Assembly (NCBI GenBank): GCA_031763025.1
Contig: JASSKH010000007.1
Span: forward strand, 16,206,080-16,270,079
Length of the DNA stretch: 64,000 nucleotides
Direction of reading: 5' to 3'
DNA from: Macrocystis pyrifera
Taxonomy: Eukaryota > Sar > Phaeophyceae > Laminariales > Laminariaceae
Shown here: positions 22,936 to 32,259 of the stretch, in pieces
Layout of the letters: each line of letters starts with the position of its first letter
How positions within the stretch are numbered: position 1 is the first letter of the stretch
The notes under the pieces: generated by a model
Told to the model about the DNA's origin: nothing
Database searches by the model: none
Seen by the model: only the letters and a program-made list of their open reading frames with translations
Position numbers and translations under genes: made by a program

Positions 22936-23268
22936 GCAACAACTATCTATATAGAGAGCACATCGCAAGCCCCAAAGAAGAAAAAGTGAAACCAGTGTAC
23001 GGCATGTATGCTTGTATAAATGCGCACTTTCACGTATTATGATGTACGAGTACAGAGTTTATGGGTCAATACAGAAGAATTTCAACCGAGGGAGGTCAGA
23101 CGCATACATACATACGGAGAGAAAGAACAGTGTATGCATGGCCTCTCAGATTGGTTCCAAGTTGGTCAAAATCAGCTCAAAGCTAGACAGAGTAGAAAGT
23201 CAGGTATTATACTATACCTTAGCCTTTTCGACCCAAAATCAAATACAATGCCAGCATGGCCCATGGCG

Positions 23269-23657
23269 CAACCGGCGTAAAAGTGCCCGCTCAGGCGAAC
23301 TTTGAGAACCTGCCCGCAAAAAAAACTCGTGCTTCACAGGAGAAACCCCACACAATTTGAAATTGGCGCGGAGCGAATTAGCACACACAAGCACCACAGC
23401 GAACCAGCACACACAAGCAACTACGCCGTCGCTACTGCTGCTGTACACACAGCACCCAGCAGCAGAGGCTACAGTGGGCACGCAGCCACACCGCTGGCAC
23501 TCATAGCATCCCATTTAGCAGTTTGTTGTCAGTTGGACGTTGTTTCAAGACGATCTCTCGCGGGACCAATTAGACACTCCGCAAGCAGCAGCCAGCAGCA
23601 CAGCAGTACGAGTACGTATCACTAACTTCGCCTGAGCGGGCACTTTTACACCGGTTG
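23269..23657. mobile_element. DNA transposon-like element with 31-bp TIRs
   Basis: The left end CAACCGGCGTAAAAGTGCCC... and the right end ...GGGCACTTTTACACCGGTTG are inverted matches over about 31 bp with one difference. The 389-bp body is rich in CACA and CAGCAG. No coding region and no clear target duplication are seen, so the superfamily is open. Confidence 0.75.
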
Positions 23658-23774
23658 TAGATACTCGTACATATGATAGATGTAACAGACCGGGTATACT
23701 TCTTGTTTGACAATGCGTGCGTTTAACACTAAATTCAGTATAATAATGACCTGGAAATGTTTTTTTTCCTACAA

Positions 23775-23910
23775 GTCTTGGACTATTGGAGTTGAGGGCA
23801 ACGCATGCACCCTCACGGGGCGTTGTACTATTGAAGTTGAGGGCAACGCATGCACTTTTACGGGACGTTGCACTATTGAAGTGAGGGTGACGCATGCACC
23901 CTTGCCAGTA
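23775..23910. repeat. ~46-bp minisatellite, three units
   Basis: The unit is close to CTATTGAAGTTGAGGGCAAC followed by GCATGCACCCTCACGGGGCGTTG. Three units diverge by about 10%. A poly-C run follows at 23966-23979. Confidence 0.8.
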
Positions 23911-24070
23911 GAATATAGCCGGTTGAAGCCAGAGGATTCTCCTGGCTTCAAAAAGCATGTGCTCCCCCCCCCCCCCCTCTCTCCTCACTCTTCTCACTTG
24001 CTCCTTTTGAGCAAGCCTCACACCAATAAAATAAGAGAATTCCAATAAGAACTAGGTCTGAGTTGAGGTC

Positions 24071-24362
24071 CGCTAGCAATCTGGGAGAAGGGATCTTTAG
24101 GTTGGTAGGCTGTTCAGGTATTTTGGTCCCTGTTGGGATCAAGGTACGGGCGAAGACCCAATCCAACCCCTGACCCTAACCCTAACCCTAACCCCAAACC
24201 GTAGCCAAAACGGGCCAAAACTGGCCATAAACGCGGCTACGCCGCGTTTGCATCGAACCAGGAAATTTCTGAATTGCAGACGACGATTCCGAAGTGCAGA
24301 CCGCGCTATGCAATTTTTAAGTCAAAAACACCCCTAAAGATTCCTTCTCCCAGATTGCTAAC
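24071..24362. mobile_element. TIR element with telomere-like core
   Basis: TAGCAATCTGGGAGAAGGGA..TTTAGG on the left is inverted on the right as CCTAAAGATTCCTTCTCCCA. Inside lie CCCTAACCCTAACCCTAACC at 24175-24195 and a GC hairpin (AAACGCGGCTACGCCGCGTTT, about 24231). It has no coding capacity. Confidence 0.65.
24172..24201. repeat. Interstitial telomere-like tract
   Basis: About four tandem CCCTAA-type units, the cleanest single-orientation telomere-like tract in the window. Confidence 0.85.
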
Positions 24363-24740
24363 CTACTCTCTGAGTTTGACCAAGCACAGACACCTGTGTC
24401 ACACTTCTTCTGTGGATCATCTTCCCGTGGAACCCTTACTGCTCTCCCACGTCACACATCACAAGGATCAAATAAAAGAAATGTTCCTGGAGGGGGCAGA
24501 TGTCAGCTCAGTTCTGAGAGGTTTCTCACATTTCTCACAACTGCGATTATACTTGCATTTTGTGTACCATAGTACTGCTGCCCTTTATCTGCCCAGCTGC
24601 CAAGTACCCCGTACCAAGCCGAAGTATCGCACCTATCTACGGCAAGTTGTACCTACTGCCAACGGTGCTTGTGCAGGAGATATGACCTCTCCTTTTCGCA
24701 TGAAAGCGATAGCGGCAGTAGCAGCAGCAGCACAACGACA

Positions 24741-24773
24741 CCACTGCTGCTGCTGCTGCTGCTGCTGCTGTGT
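24741..24773 (+). repeat. CTG microsatellite
   Basis: Nearly uninterrupted CTG units, followed by a CAG-rich stretch. It lies in a 220-codon ORF (24274-24936) that is open mainly because of this low complexity. Confidence 0.9.
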
Positions 24774-24942
24774 GCAGACGCAGCCGCAACACCAGCAGCA
24801 CTACCGAAGCAGCAGCAGTAGCAGCATCGCAGCAAACAGCATGTCAGCATGCAGCATCCGCCCAAACTACTGCAAGTACAGGACGCGTTGCGCGTATTGT
24901 ACCAACCAGTACACGCGCATTATCTATCTACACTGATATGAC

Positions 24943-25268
24943 TTTTTTTTCATCACTTAACTTTTACTTTCCACAGCCTAACTCGTAGGAGGTTTTACCC
25001 TCGACGATCTTCTGGACAAGCCGTGGTCACAGGTGTCGTCCCTTCTCCCCCCCGGTACGTGCCTTTATTTTTGTCGCGCATTGGCTTCAGCATTCCCACT
25101 ACTCGTCGATTCTCATCGAATGTAGCTAACTCACGCTCTCGCGCTTTCCGCTAACCAATTTTTATTGCAAGAAAAAGTATCTATGAGCATGCACTCGGTG
25201 AGACTTGAACCCACGAAATTGATCTTGATAGGCACGCGGACCACCTACCAAGCCACCGGGGACGCCGG
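24943..25268 (-). mobile_element. tRNA-headed SINE, full-length copy
   Basis: Read on the minus strand: tRNA-like head CCCCGGTGGCTTGGTAGGTG, B box GGGTTCAAGTCTCACC, then the body AGCGGAAAGCGCGAGAGCGT, ATCGACGAGTAGTGGGAATG, a G-rich GTACCGGGGGGGAGAAGGGA block, and a tail ending AAGTGATG followed by A residues. About 326 bp. RNA polymerase III would transcribe it from the internal A/B boxes; movement needs a partner LINE not seen here. Confidence 0.8.
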
Positions 25269-25911
25269 TATACTCCATCATGACTACAGGCGGTAGTCGC
25301 AGTATATATTCCGAGATGCTGCGAATATGAGCAGTATCGAACACCTGGCACCTGATATCTGGTCCCTGATACCGATCGGCAACACAGAACAACCTGACAA
25401 CCGCAAAGAACACTGCTAGCATGGGCAGAATTGCCAGTGTGAACCCCGTATTATTCAGGTCGGATATACGTGAAGCACACGCAGCACAATATCCACAGCA
25501 CCACAAAACCTCGACATACTGCGAGTACTCGCAGTGGAAGCAAGCAGTCTCTAGAACCCTGGAATATCTCCAGCAGTGCCCGCAGAAGTAACTTGATTGA
25601 CGTGTGTGTTCACCAGAAAATGGCAAGGCGAACGCCTTATAGATACAACTATAATTACGATTTTTGAGGTCGTTGTCACTTGCTAGCTCTTGGCAGACAG
25701 ACCGACTGATAGACAGCTCTTCGCAAGCAGCCCTTCTTCTTTGAAACAGCCGAACAGCCAGCCAAACAACCTTTCTTCCTTCTTTGAAACAGCCGAACAG
25801 CCAAACAACCTTTCTTCTTTCTTCTTCCGCAAACTGCCAACCAATAGACAGCTCTTCGCACGGCGCCTAAAAGAGGCGTCTCGCCTTCGACGAACGGCAT
25901 AGATAGGTGCA

Positions 25912-26276
25912 GCTGTCGGCGGTCAAGCTGCTGCTGTCGGTGGCGAACCTGCTGGTGCTGCAACCCCTGCCTCTCCCTTCTCCACGCCCCCTAAGCTCAC
26001 CTCCCCCTCGTCGAGAAGCGCGTGGTCCTCGCCCTCTGGCAAGAGAGCGGCAACGACAAAGACCGACCTGGGGCCGGCTGTTGTTTGCGACCAGTGCACG
26101 GACCAGCACTTGGTCAAGAACTCCGCGCCTGGTGGCAAAAACGTGGCCTTCGCCACCTGCAAGGATCTCACGTGCGTGTTGGCGGGATCGTCCTGACAGG
26201 GCAACCGACTGCGAGTTCTATGCTCGCCCGATCAAGGAAGGGACTGTCTCGTACTCCCTCGAGACTGCTGACAGTG
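25912..26276 (+). CDS. Copy B, first zinc-finger exon
   Basis: An Ala/Gly/Pro/Ser-rich N-terminal part is followed by VVCDQCTDQHLVKNSAPGG, then FATCKDLTC, then in another frame CEFYARPIKEGTVSYSLETA before donor G|GTGAGTGT at 26277. Three Cys pairs suggest a multi-zinc fold; in this copy one Cys of the last pair is Tyr. No single frame spans the whole exon, so this copy is probably not functional. The real start codon is not evident and may be in an upstream exon. Confidence 0.5.
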
Positions 26277-26450
26277 GTGAGTGTCTTATGTCTATTATTG
26301 TGCATGCTGTATGTTGCCAGTACGTTTTTTGGGGGGTTTCAATTGCCTTTTTGCATACCAAACTTAAGTCAAAGCGTTTATTTTTTTTTTTTACTCATCC
26401 ATGGTCGTTCTTTCCCCGTCGTGCGTTGCGTCGGCTCCTCTTACACACAG

Positions 26451-26542
26451 TGCACGCGAACGCGCACATGCACAACTGTTTGCGGGACGTGAACGAAGGA
26501 ACGGAGGATTCAGCTGTCGCCGTCACCGCTGCACCGAACGAC
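26451..26542 (+). CDS. Copy B, second zinc-finger exon (92 nt)
   Basis: The exon starts after CTTACACACAG and ends before GTGAGTGC. It encodes VHANAHMHNCLRDVNEG plus an acidic Ala/Val tail. The phase fits the preceding exon (one base carried over). Its length is identical in all three copies, which supports it as a true exon. Confidence 0.55.
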
Positions 26543-26639
26543 GTGAGTGCTACTGCTACTGTGGTGCATTTTCGGTGCATGCACACGACTTCTGTGTGTA
26601 CATGTTTGGGTGACCCCACATGCTCATTTTGCTCGTTTT

Positions 26640-28060
26640 CGGCTGCCGCTGCTGCTGCTGCTGCTGTCAACGCCACGCCATGAGTGCTGCTGCTGCTGTG
26701 CACCTGCTTCTCCTGTGCACTCGCTGCTGCTGTAGTGCTGCTGCGTTGTTGCCGCGCTGTGCACCTGCTGCTCCTGTGCACTTGCTGCTGCTGTTTGTAG
26801 TGCTGCTGCGTTGTTGCCGTGCATCATGCTGGAAGCGTACATATTTTCGGATCGTCAATTCCGTAGGTTTTGCGATGGCGGCATACCAGGGTACATGCTT
26901 TTTTTCTTCCTTATTTTCATATCGTTGCTATGCTGCTGCTGTTGCTGCTGCTGCTGCTGCCAACGCTGTGGCGATTCGTTGCAGCTTCTGCTGCTGCTAG
27001 TGCTGTAGCTGCTTCTGCTGCTGCTGCTGCTAATGTGCTGCCGCAATATCCACTGAATGTTCGTATGTACTCGGATTACTGTTTTTCTTGGTCGTTTTTG
27101 TACCCAAATGGTTCCTTTTGATACGTGAAAAAATATTTTTGTCGTTTTGCTCCTGCATTTTGCGTACGTACTGCATTTTCTCGTTTTTGGCTTGGTTATT
27201 TTCGTATATATCGTTGCTATGCTGCTGCTGTGGTGCTGCTGCGTTGTTGCCGTACATCATGCTGCACTTGTGTGTGTACATATTTCGGTATCGTCAATGA
27301 AATTCCGTAGGTTTTGCGATTGCGGCATACCAGGGTACATACTTTTTTTCTTCCTTATTTTCATATCGTTGCTATGCCGCTGCTGCCAACGCGGATTATT
27401 GTTTTTATTGGCCATTTTTGTACCCAAATGGTTTTTTTGATACGTAAAAAAAATATTTTGGTCGTTTTGCTCCTGCATTTTGCGTACATACTACTTTTTC
27501 TCGTATTTCGTATTGTTGCTATGCTGCTGCTGCGTTGTTGCCGTACAGCATGCGGAGGTGGGTCTATAGTGAGGTACCACAAATACTTTTCGGACGGCCT
27601 CGGGGTACATAATTTTTTTCTCCCTTCTTTTCATATCGATGCTATGCTGCTGCTGCCAACGCTGTGGCGATCCGTTGCTGCTTCTGCTGCTGCTGCTGCT
27701 CTGCTTTTAGTGCTGCCGCAATATTCACTGGATGTTTGTATGTGCTCGGATAATTGTGTTTCGTGGTCGTTTTGTGGCGCTGCTGCGTAGTTGCCGTACA
27801 TCATGCTGGACATGATTTGTGAGTATTATTACACTTAAACTTGTGCGTGTGGACATATTTCTCTATCGTCAATGATTTTTTTTGTGGTGTTGTTGCGTTG
27901 TTGCCGTACATGATGCTGGACGTGATTTGTGTGTGTACTGTACTACACTTGTGTGTGTACATATTTATGTATCGTCAAGGAAATTACGTACTTGCTGCTT
28001 CTGCTTCTGCTGCTGCTGCTGCCGTCGTATAGCAAGCGATTACATACTGCTGTTGTGCCG
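26640..28060 (+). repeat. CTG-rich intron array, copy B
   Basis: Irregular 250-450-bp units repeat the words CCGTACATCATGCTGGACGT, GTGTGTACATATTTCTGTAT, CGGCATACCAGGGTACATAC and TTTTGTACCCAAATGG, separated by CTG runs. Unit starts are near 26817, 27251, 27541, 27793 and 27902. Long ORFs here are CTG/Leu/Ala/Cys runs and are not genes. Confidence 0.8.
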
Positions 28061-28080
28061 CTGTAGAGTAGTACAAATAA

Positions 28081-28660
28081 TGAACTCTGCTTCCCCCCCA
28101 CCCCTTCCCCCTCCCCCGCCATCCCTGCACGCCACTCCCGCCCAGCGCACCCTATATGTTTACTTCGACCAGGTCCGTGGCAAGTGCTACAACTGCCGCC
28201 TGACGGACTCCACCATCAAAGACGCAGACATCATCATCAAGCGCAAAAAGGCTCCCTTCCATTGCGCCTGCTCCACGGCTTCGCGGAATTCCGAAGCAGT
28301 ACGCCAAGCAGATTGTCGTCATCCAGGACGAACGAAAGGAAACAAATTACTTCCCACATTTCCCAAAATCACGATTATTTCTTCCTACACATATCCAACG
28401 GGTTCAACTGCGAACAGATCCACTTTCTGGGCCTCCCGCCTCGTTACTACAGCATCCTGGAAGACTATTTACATATCATGTCTCATCCAAACTCCTATGC
28501 TGACTACATCGAAATCGCGGCCACCCAGCAACTATACAACATTTCCATAACCGTTGTCGTTGCCGGCACTGCTGCTTTCTCTCCTGTCCCAAACCAACAG
28601 CCTGTATGTTGTATATCATCCACATGCCAAGCACTACTCCACTCTCTCCCCACACTGATG
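28081..28660 (+). CDS. Copy B, terminal coding block with OTU-like sequence
   Basis: Left part: YFDQVRGKCYNCRLTDSTIK and KAPFHCAC, a further Cys-rich zinc-like segment after a Pro-rich start. Right part: ISNGFNCEQIHFLGLPPRYY, LEDYLHIMSHPNSYADYIEI, AATQQLYNISITVVVAG and, in another frame, LYVVYHPHAKHYSTLSPH. The order Tyr/Leu helix, aD.iEi.A..ly...I.vv and a final HY resembles the second half of OTU cysteine peptidases. The catalytic Cys box (DGxC) was not found, so the OTU label is tentative and activity unlikely. Frames change inside the block. Confidence 0.4.
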
Positions 28661-28740
28661 AAAGATGTTATTCTTATTATTAGACGAATGTCATTCTTAC
28701 TCTTGCGTCACCCGATCTTACGTTTCACATTGCATTCATA

Positions 28741-28746
28741 AATAAA
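28741..28746 (+). promoter_or_regulatory. AATAAA polyadenylation-like signal, copy B
   Basis: AATAAA follows the OTU-like block by about 80 bp and is conserved at 62514 in copy C. Confidence 0.45.
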
Positions 28747-29124
28747 CGCGATTATTACATCCTTCACCGTTTCTTACACAAATACATTTATTAATAGTTT
28801 GGTTGGCTTTGGGCTACGTCGCCAATCAATTGCAGTTATATGTACACGAAACGACGGAATACCCACTCCGAAGGAAAGCCTTGTAAGTTATTTATTATCT
28901 TACAGTATACAGGTACCTGGTACGAAGGATCGCGGGGCAGTGTATTAAATTTCTTTCATAGATACCGACCTGGCAGCTGGGTATCGTAAGATTTTTTTCA
29001 GAGGGGAAACCGTCTGCTGTGAGTACGACCGATAGGCGTGGTTGAAACTCAACTTTGGAAGCTGCGTGATTGCGTGATAAGTCAGACACGCTCATCGGGC
29101 GCGCTTGATATGGATATTTGGTTT

Positions 29125-29492
29125 CGCTTTGTACATCTTTCAAGTAGAACACCTCTGAACTACTGTACTGTGGTGCTGCTGTAGTATAGCACTCGTATCT
29201 CAATGCGCCTCCAGAGATCAGACCTTGCAGCAGTAGACAGGCCGAGCATGTACGACCACGTTTGATATCCTCCGATGTGATTGATCGGTTTCTCTTATCG
29301 AACTCACAACACTGGGCCGAATTAATACTATTACGGGGGACCATAGTAAATAGGACCAAATATTATTGTTGTTACAAATAGGTAAATATATTGGTTTTTA
29401 TGTATGTATACAATAATATATAGGTTCTTTCAACTATGGACCCCCGTATTACCTACTTTCCAACAACCTTCAATTCGACCGGCGAAAACAAA
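29125..29492. repeat. Tandem duplication, unit 1 (holds a MITE)
   Basis: This aligns with 29493-29748 after removal of the MITE at 29331-29449. Shared: AAGTAGAAC, CTCGTAT.TCAA.GCGCCTCC, GATATCCTCCGATGTGAT, CTTATCGAACT, CCAACAACCT. No coding function is evident. Confidence 0.85.
29331..29449. mobile_element. MITE, TTACGGGGG family, copy 5 (with empty site next door)
   Basis: The 119-bp element has TTACGGGGGACCATAGTAAA and ...CTATGGACCCCCGTAT ends with TA on each side. The neighbouring duplicate at about 29700-29712 lacks it, so it inserted after the local duplication. Confidence 0.9.
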
Positions 29493-29748
29493 GCTTTGTA
29501 CGTACATAGTCGAAGTAGAACGCCCCTGAACTAGTACCTACTGTAGTACTGCTGCTGTAGTAGTACTCGTATTTCAACGCGCCTCCAGATATCAGGCCTT
29601 GCAGCAGCAGTAGACAGTCCGGGCATGTGCGATCACCTGCTATATGATATCCTCCGATGTGATAGGTCGCTTTTTCTTATCGAACTGACAACACTCGGTC
29701 GAATTCATGCTCTCCAACAACCTCCATTTATTTCCTCCGGTGAAAACA
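29493..29748. repeat. Tandem duplication, unit 2 (empty site)
   Basis: This second unit, about 256 bp, has no MITE. It ends in GGTGAAAACAAA, as unit 1 ends in GGCGAAAACAAA. Confidence 0.85.
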
Positions 29749-29799
29749 AATGACGTGTCGATTTATAAAACACTAAATCAATCACCGGGATATCCAACG

Positions 29800-30370
29800 A
29801 TCTGGTACCAAGAACGAAGAACGGCACGATACCCCGAGAAGGCGCGTGCAGTCGACTCGCGAAGAGCGAAGGGCAAGGGAAGCAGCCACCGAGAGGAAGG
29901 CAAGACCGAGGGGGTCGAACAGGCCGATGGCGGCCCGCAATCCAAGAGCGTCGGGAAAATAAAGCGGTAGCATCAGCAAGGCCGAGAATCGAACCTCGGA
30001 GATAAAAGAGCTGCGATCAAGTCTGTCTCTCTTCGCGGAGCAACAACAGCGAAGCAAATCTCCAGGACCGCGAAAAATAGAACCTCCGTGTCTCCTCGCC
30101 CCAGAAAATCTTTCGCGTTCGGGGTCGCCGCGCTCGTCGGTGTCGTGAGACTGCGAGATGTGCGCACGAGAGACCACCCGACGGAGTCCGGCGAGCGCGA
30201 CCCTCGAGGCAAGCGGTCGAAAAAGCAAGCACAAAGCCAGGGAAGCGAAGACGTCTGGGATCGCGAGCACAAGTTCAAGACGAAATCGGAAGCGAAGGCT
30301 TCGCTCTCAGGCGGCGCGAATCATGGTATAAATGCCTTTTGCTGTGTTATACCGTACCAGATAATAACAG
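29800..30370 (+). other. Arg/Ser/Lys-rich possible coding stretch
   Basis: The plus strand is open in overlapping frames with charged, low-hydrophobicity translations (for example EIKELRSSLSLFAEQQQRSK near 30000 and TRDHPTESGERDPRGKRSKK near 30165). Such composition occurs in disordered or RNA-binding proteins, and also in gag proteins. There is no domain, no clear start and no single frame. It may be a decayed exon. Confidence 0.3.
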
Positions 30371-30379
30371 GTACGTGAT

Positions 30380-31590
30380 AATAAGGAATAAAGACATACC
30401 TGATAATAATAAAGATAGAACACAAAAAACGCACACAATCTCCGAAACAGACGGTCGCGAGGAGATCGTCTAGGCGTTCGCAGCAAAGGCCCAAACAACA
30501 GCTGCTGTTTTGGTACCGCTTTGATTAAGGCTGGAAGTCCGGTAATTACCTGGGTTTAGGTACTGGATCGTGTTTGTGGTACTCGGCAGGCGTATCTTAG
30601 ATGCAAAACCAGGGATATTCCCAGCGAGGCACGAGCCTTGCTCTCAATCTCCACGTTACGTGCACGAAAGGGGTAAAGCTGCTCTCCTTTGATCTCTATC
30701 CAAACAGTGCAAGTAAGTACCGACGAGTACAGACTTAACAGGCAAATCTGTCTAGTAATACGAAGTGTCCCGACCTCGATTGATCTGAACAAGTGGCGTC
30801 CACGGCAGGATAAAGTAATACAGCACTTAGCACCGCCGGCAGCAACAGCAGATGCAACACCACACAGAGCAAAGCAGGACATGTACACTTCCTGTGATGC
30901 TCTGTCTTGCGTTGTCTCAATGTCGAGATTCGAAAAGAACGATCTACCTGTAGACTAGTTTAGTACGTACTGTAAGTGGACTCATTGTTGTGCCGCTTTT
31001 GACCACGGGGTACTACTGCTGTTTGTTGCAGTGGTTGTGAGCTACCAGACATACCTACTACAGCATGCTGCAGTAGAGTATATACTGCTGTATTGTGCTC
31101 AACAACATAATAAGCCATGCGCCTACGTACGACCACTTTCACATATTTTACGGGGTTGTACGGTTATACCTGTGAGGTTCTATAACCGCAGCAGTAATTA
31201 ATTGGGGCACTATATATGGAAGAAAGGCCGAATGGGGGGCGGACAAGCCTGCGAAAAGCATATCTTGGTTCCACAATGAGAAGCGGTGCAGTTGGTGCCG
31301 CCGTTAATCAGTACACAGAACGACGACATCCCCCGTATTGTGCCAGTCCTAGTAGTAATTGGTGGTAATGAGGCGCGACCTCAGTAATATACCTGCAGTA
31401 GTCATATCTGCGATGCATCATGCTGGGTGAATACGGATTATTCGGTTTTATGCTGAACCAACACGATCGAACATCTACCTACTACGCCGTCGTTGGTGAA
31501 TCTCAATATCGTAAATATTCTTGGCCTCTTCTGCTCTTATTGATATTCCAGGTATGGAAAACACAGCAGTACGCACACACCTGTAGCAAA
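30380..31590. other. No gene recognised
   Basis: Only short ORFs and TACTGCAG/CTGCAGTA-like words are seen. Nothing else is supported. Confidence 0.45.
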
Positions 31591-31599
31591 TACTGGATG

Positions 31600-32250
31600 T
31601 TCTCGTGTGTATCCTGGTTTCCACATCGAAATCCGGCATAAAAATTTGAAGACAAAAATTCTGCACCTGAAATGTTTTGTCCAACAGAAAGAGCTTATTT
31701 CTCGTAGCAGGTGCCACCACTACTTGCTTGTACTGATGTACGACATCTACGGCAGCAGCAGTATTTCTCCAGCAGCAAGACAGCAGCAGCATTAGCAGTA
31801 GGACGCACGAGGCCAGGGTCAACGTCGTTGTACGCTCGGCCTGTCAATCTAACCCTTGAACCCTTTGTACACGTACTCGATGTTGTCCTGTGTTGGTTCC
31901 GAACTGGAAATTCGGCATAATAGTTTGAAGACGACAAATCTGCACCCGACATGCTCTGTCCAAGAGAGGGGACTTCTCGTAGCACGTAGCAGGTGCCACT
32001 GCTACTACAGATATACAACATCTACGGCAGAGCTTCTCCAGCAGCAAAACAGAAGCAGCAATAATAGCAGTAGGACACACCAGGCCAGGGTCAGCGTCGC
32101 TGCACGCTCGGCTTGTGTGTGAACCCTTCGTACATATGTTTCCAGGTTCCACACTCATAATTTTCAGACGAAAAATCTACAACCTGACGTGTGCCCAACA
32201 GAGCTTCTAGCGGGGCCACCACTACTACTGCTGTACAACAACTACAACAG
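31600..32250. repeat. ~265-bp tandem repeat, about 2.5 units
   Basis: The units start near 31600, 31865 and 32130. Each carries TGTTCTCGTGTGT-type, TCCGGCATAA, GAAGAC, CTCGTAGCAGGTGCCAC, ACAACATCTACGGCAG, TTCTCCAGCAGCAA and GTAGGACGCACGAGGCCAGG words. The units differ by about 20%. Open frames on the minus strand follow the repeat and are not a gene. Confidence 0.85.
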
Positions 32251-32259
32251 TTTTTCTCC

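Larger units (their letters stand above)
25638..28885 (+). repeat. Copy B of three-copy zinc-finger/OTU block
   Basis: This copy is 3.25 kb from a TATA-like start (TATAGATACAACTATAATTA) to GGAAAGCCTTGTA. Order: TTCTTTC-rich leader, Ala/Pro-rich and zinc-finger exon, 92-nt exon, CTG-rich intron array (about 26640-28060), terminal coding block with OTU-like sequence, AATAAA at 28741. It aligns with 58681-62794 from end to end; the length difference is mostly in the intron array and in the 3' palindrome. No terminal repeats or target duplication found. Confidence 0.9.

Noticed and set aside
24274-24936. 220-codon ORF
   Set aside because: It starts in a TIR element and is kept open by the CTG/CAG run; no exon evidence.
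25195-25268. tRNA gene
   Set aside because: The arms do not close into an acceptor stem and the sequence continues into the shared SINE body; four related copies exist.
26620-27046. Long Leu/Ala/Cys- or Gln/Ser-rich ORFs
   Set aside because: They are CTG/CAG runs read in all frames within the intron array; the same happens at 59640-61820.
29782-30270. 162-codon minus-strand ORF
   Set aside because: It is the antisense of an Arg/Ser-rich stretch whose plus-strand reading is more protein-like.
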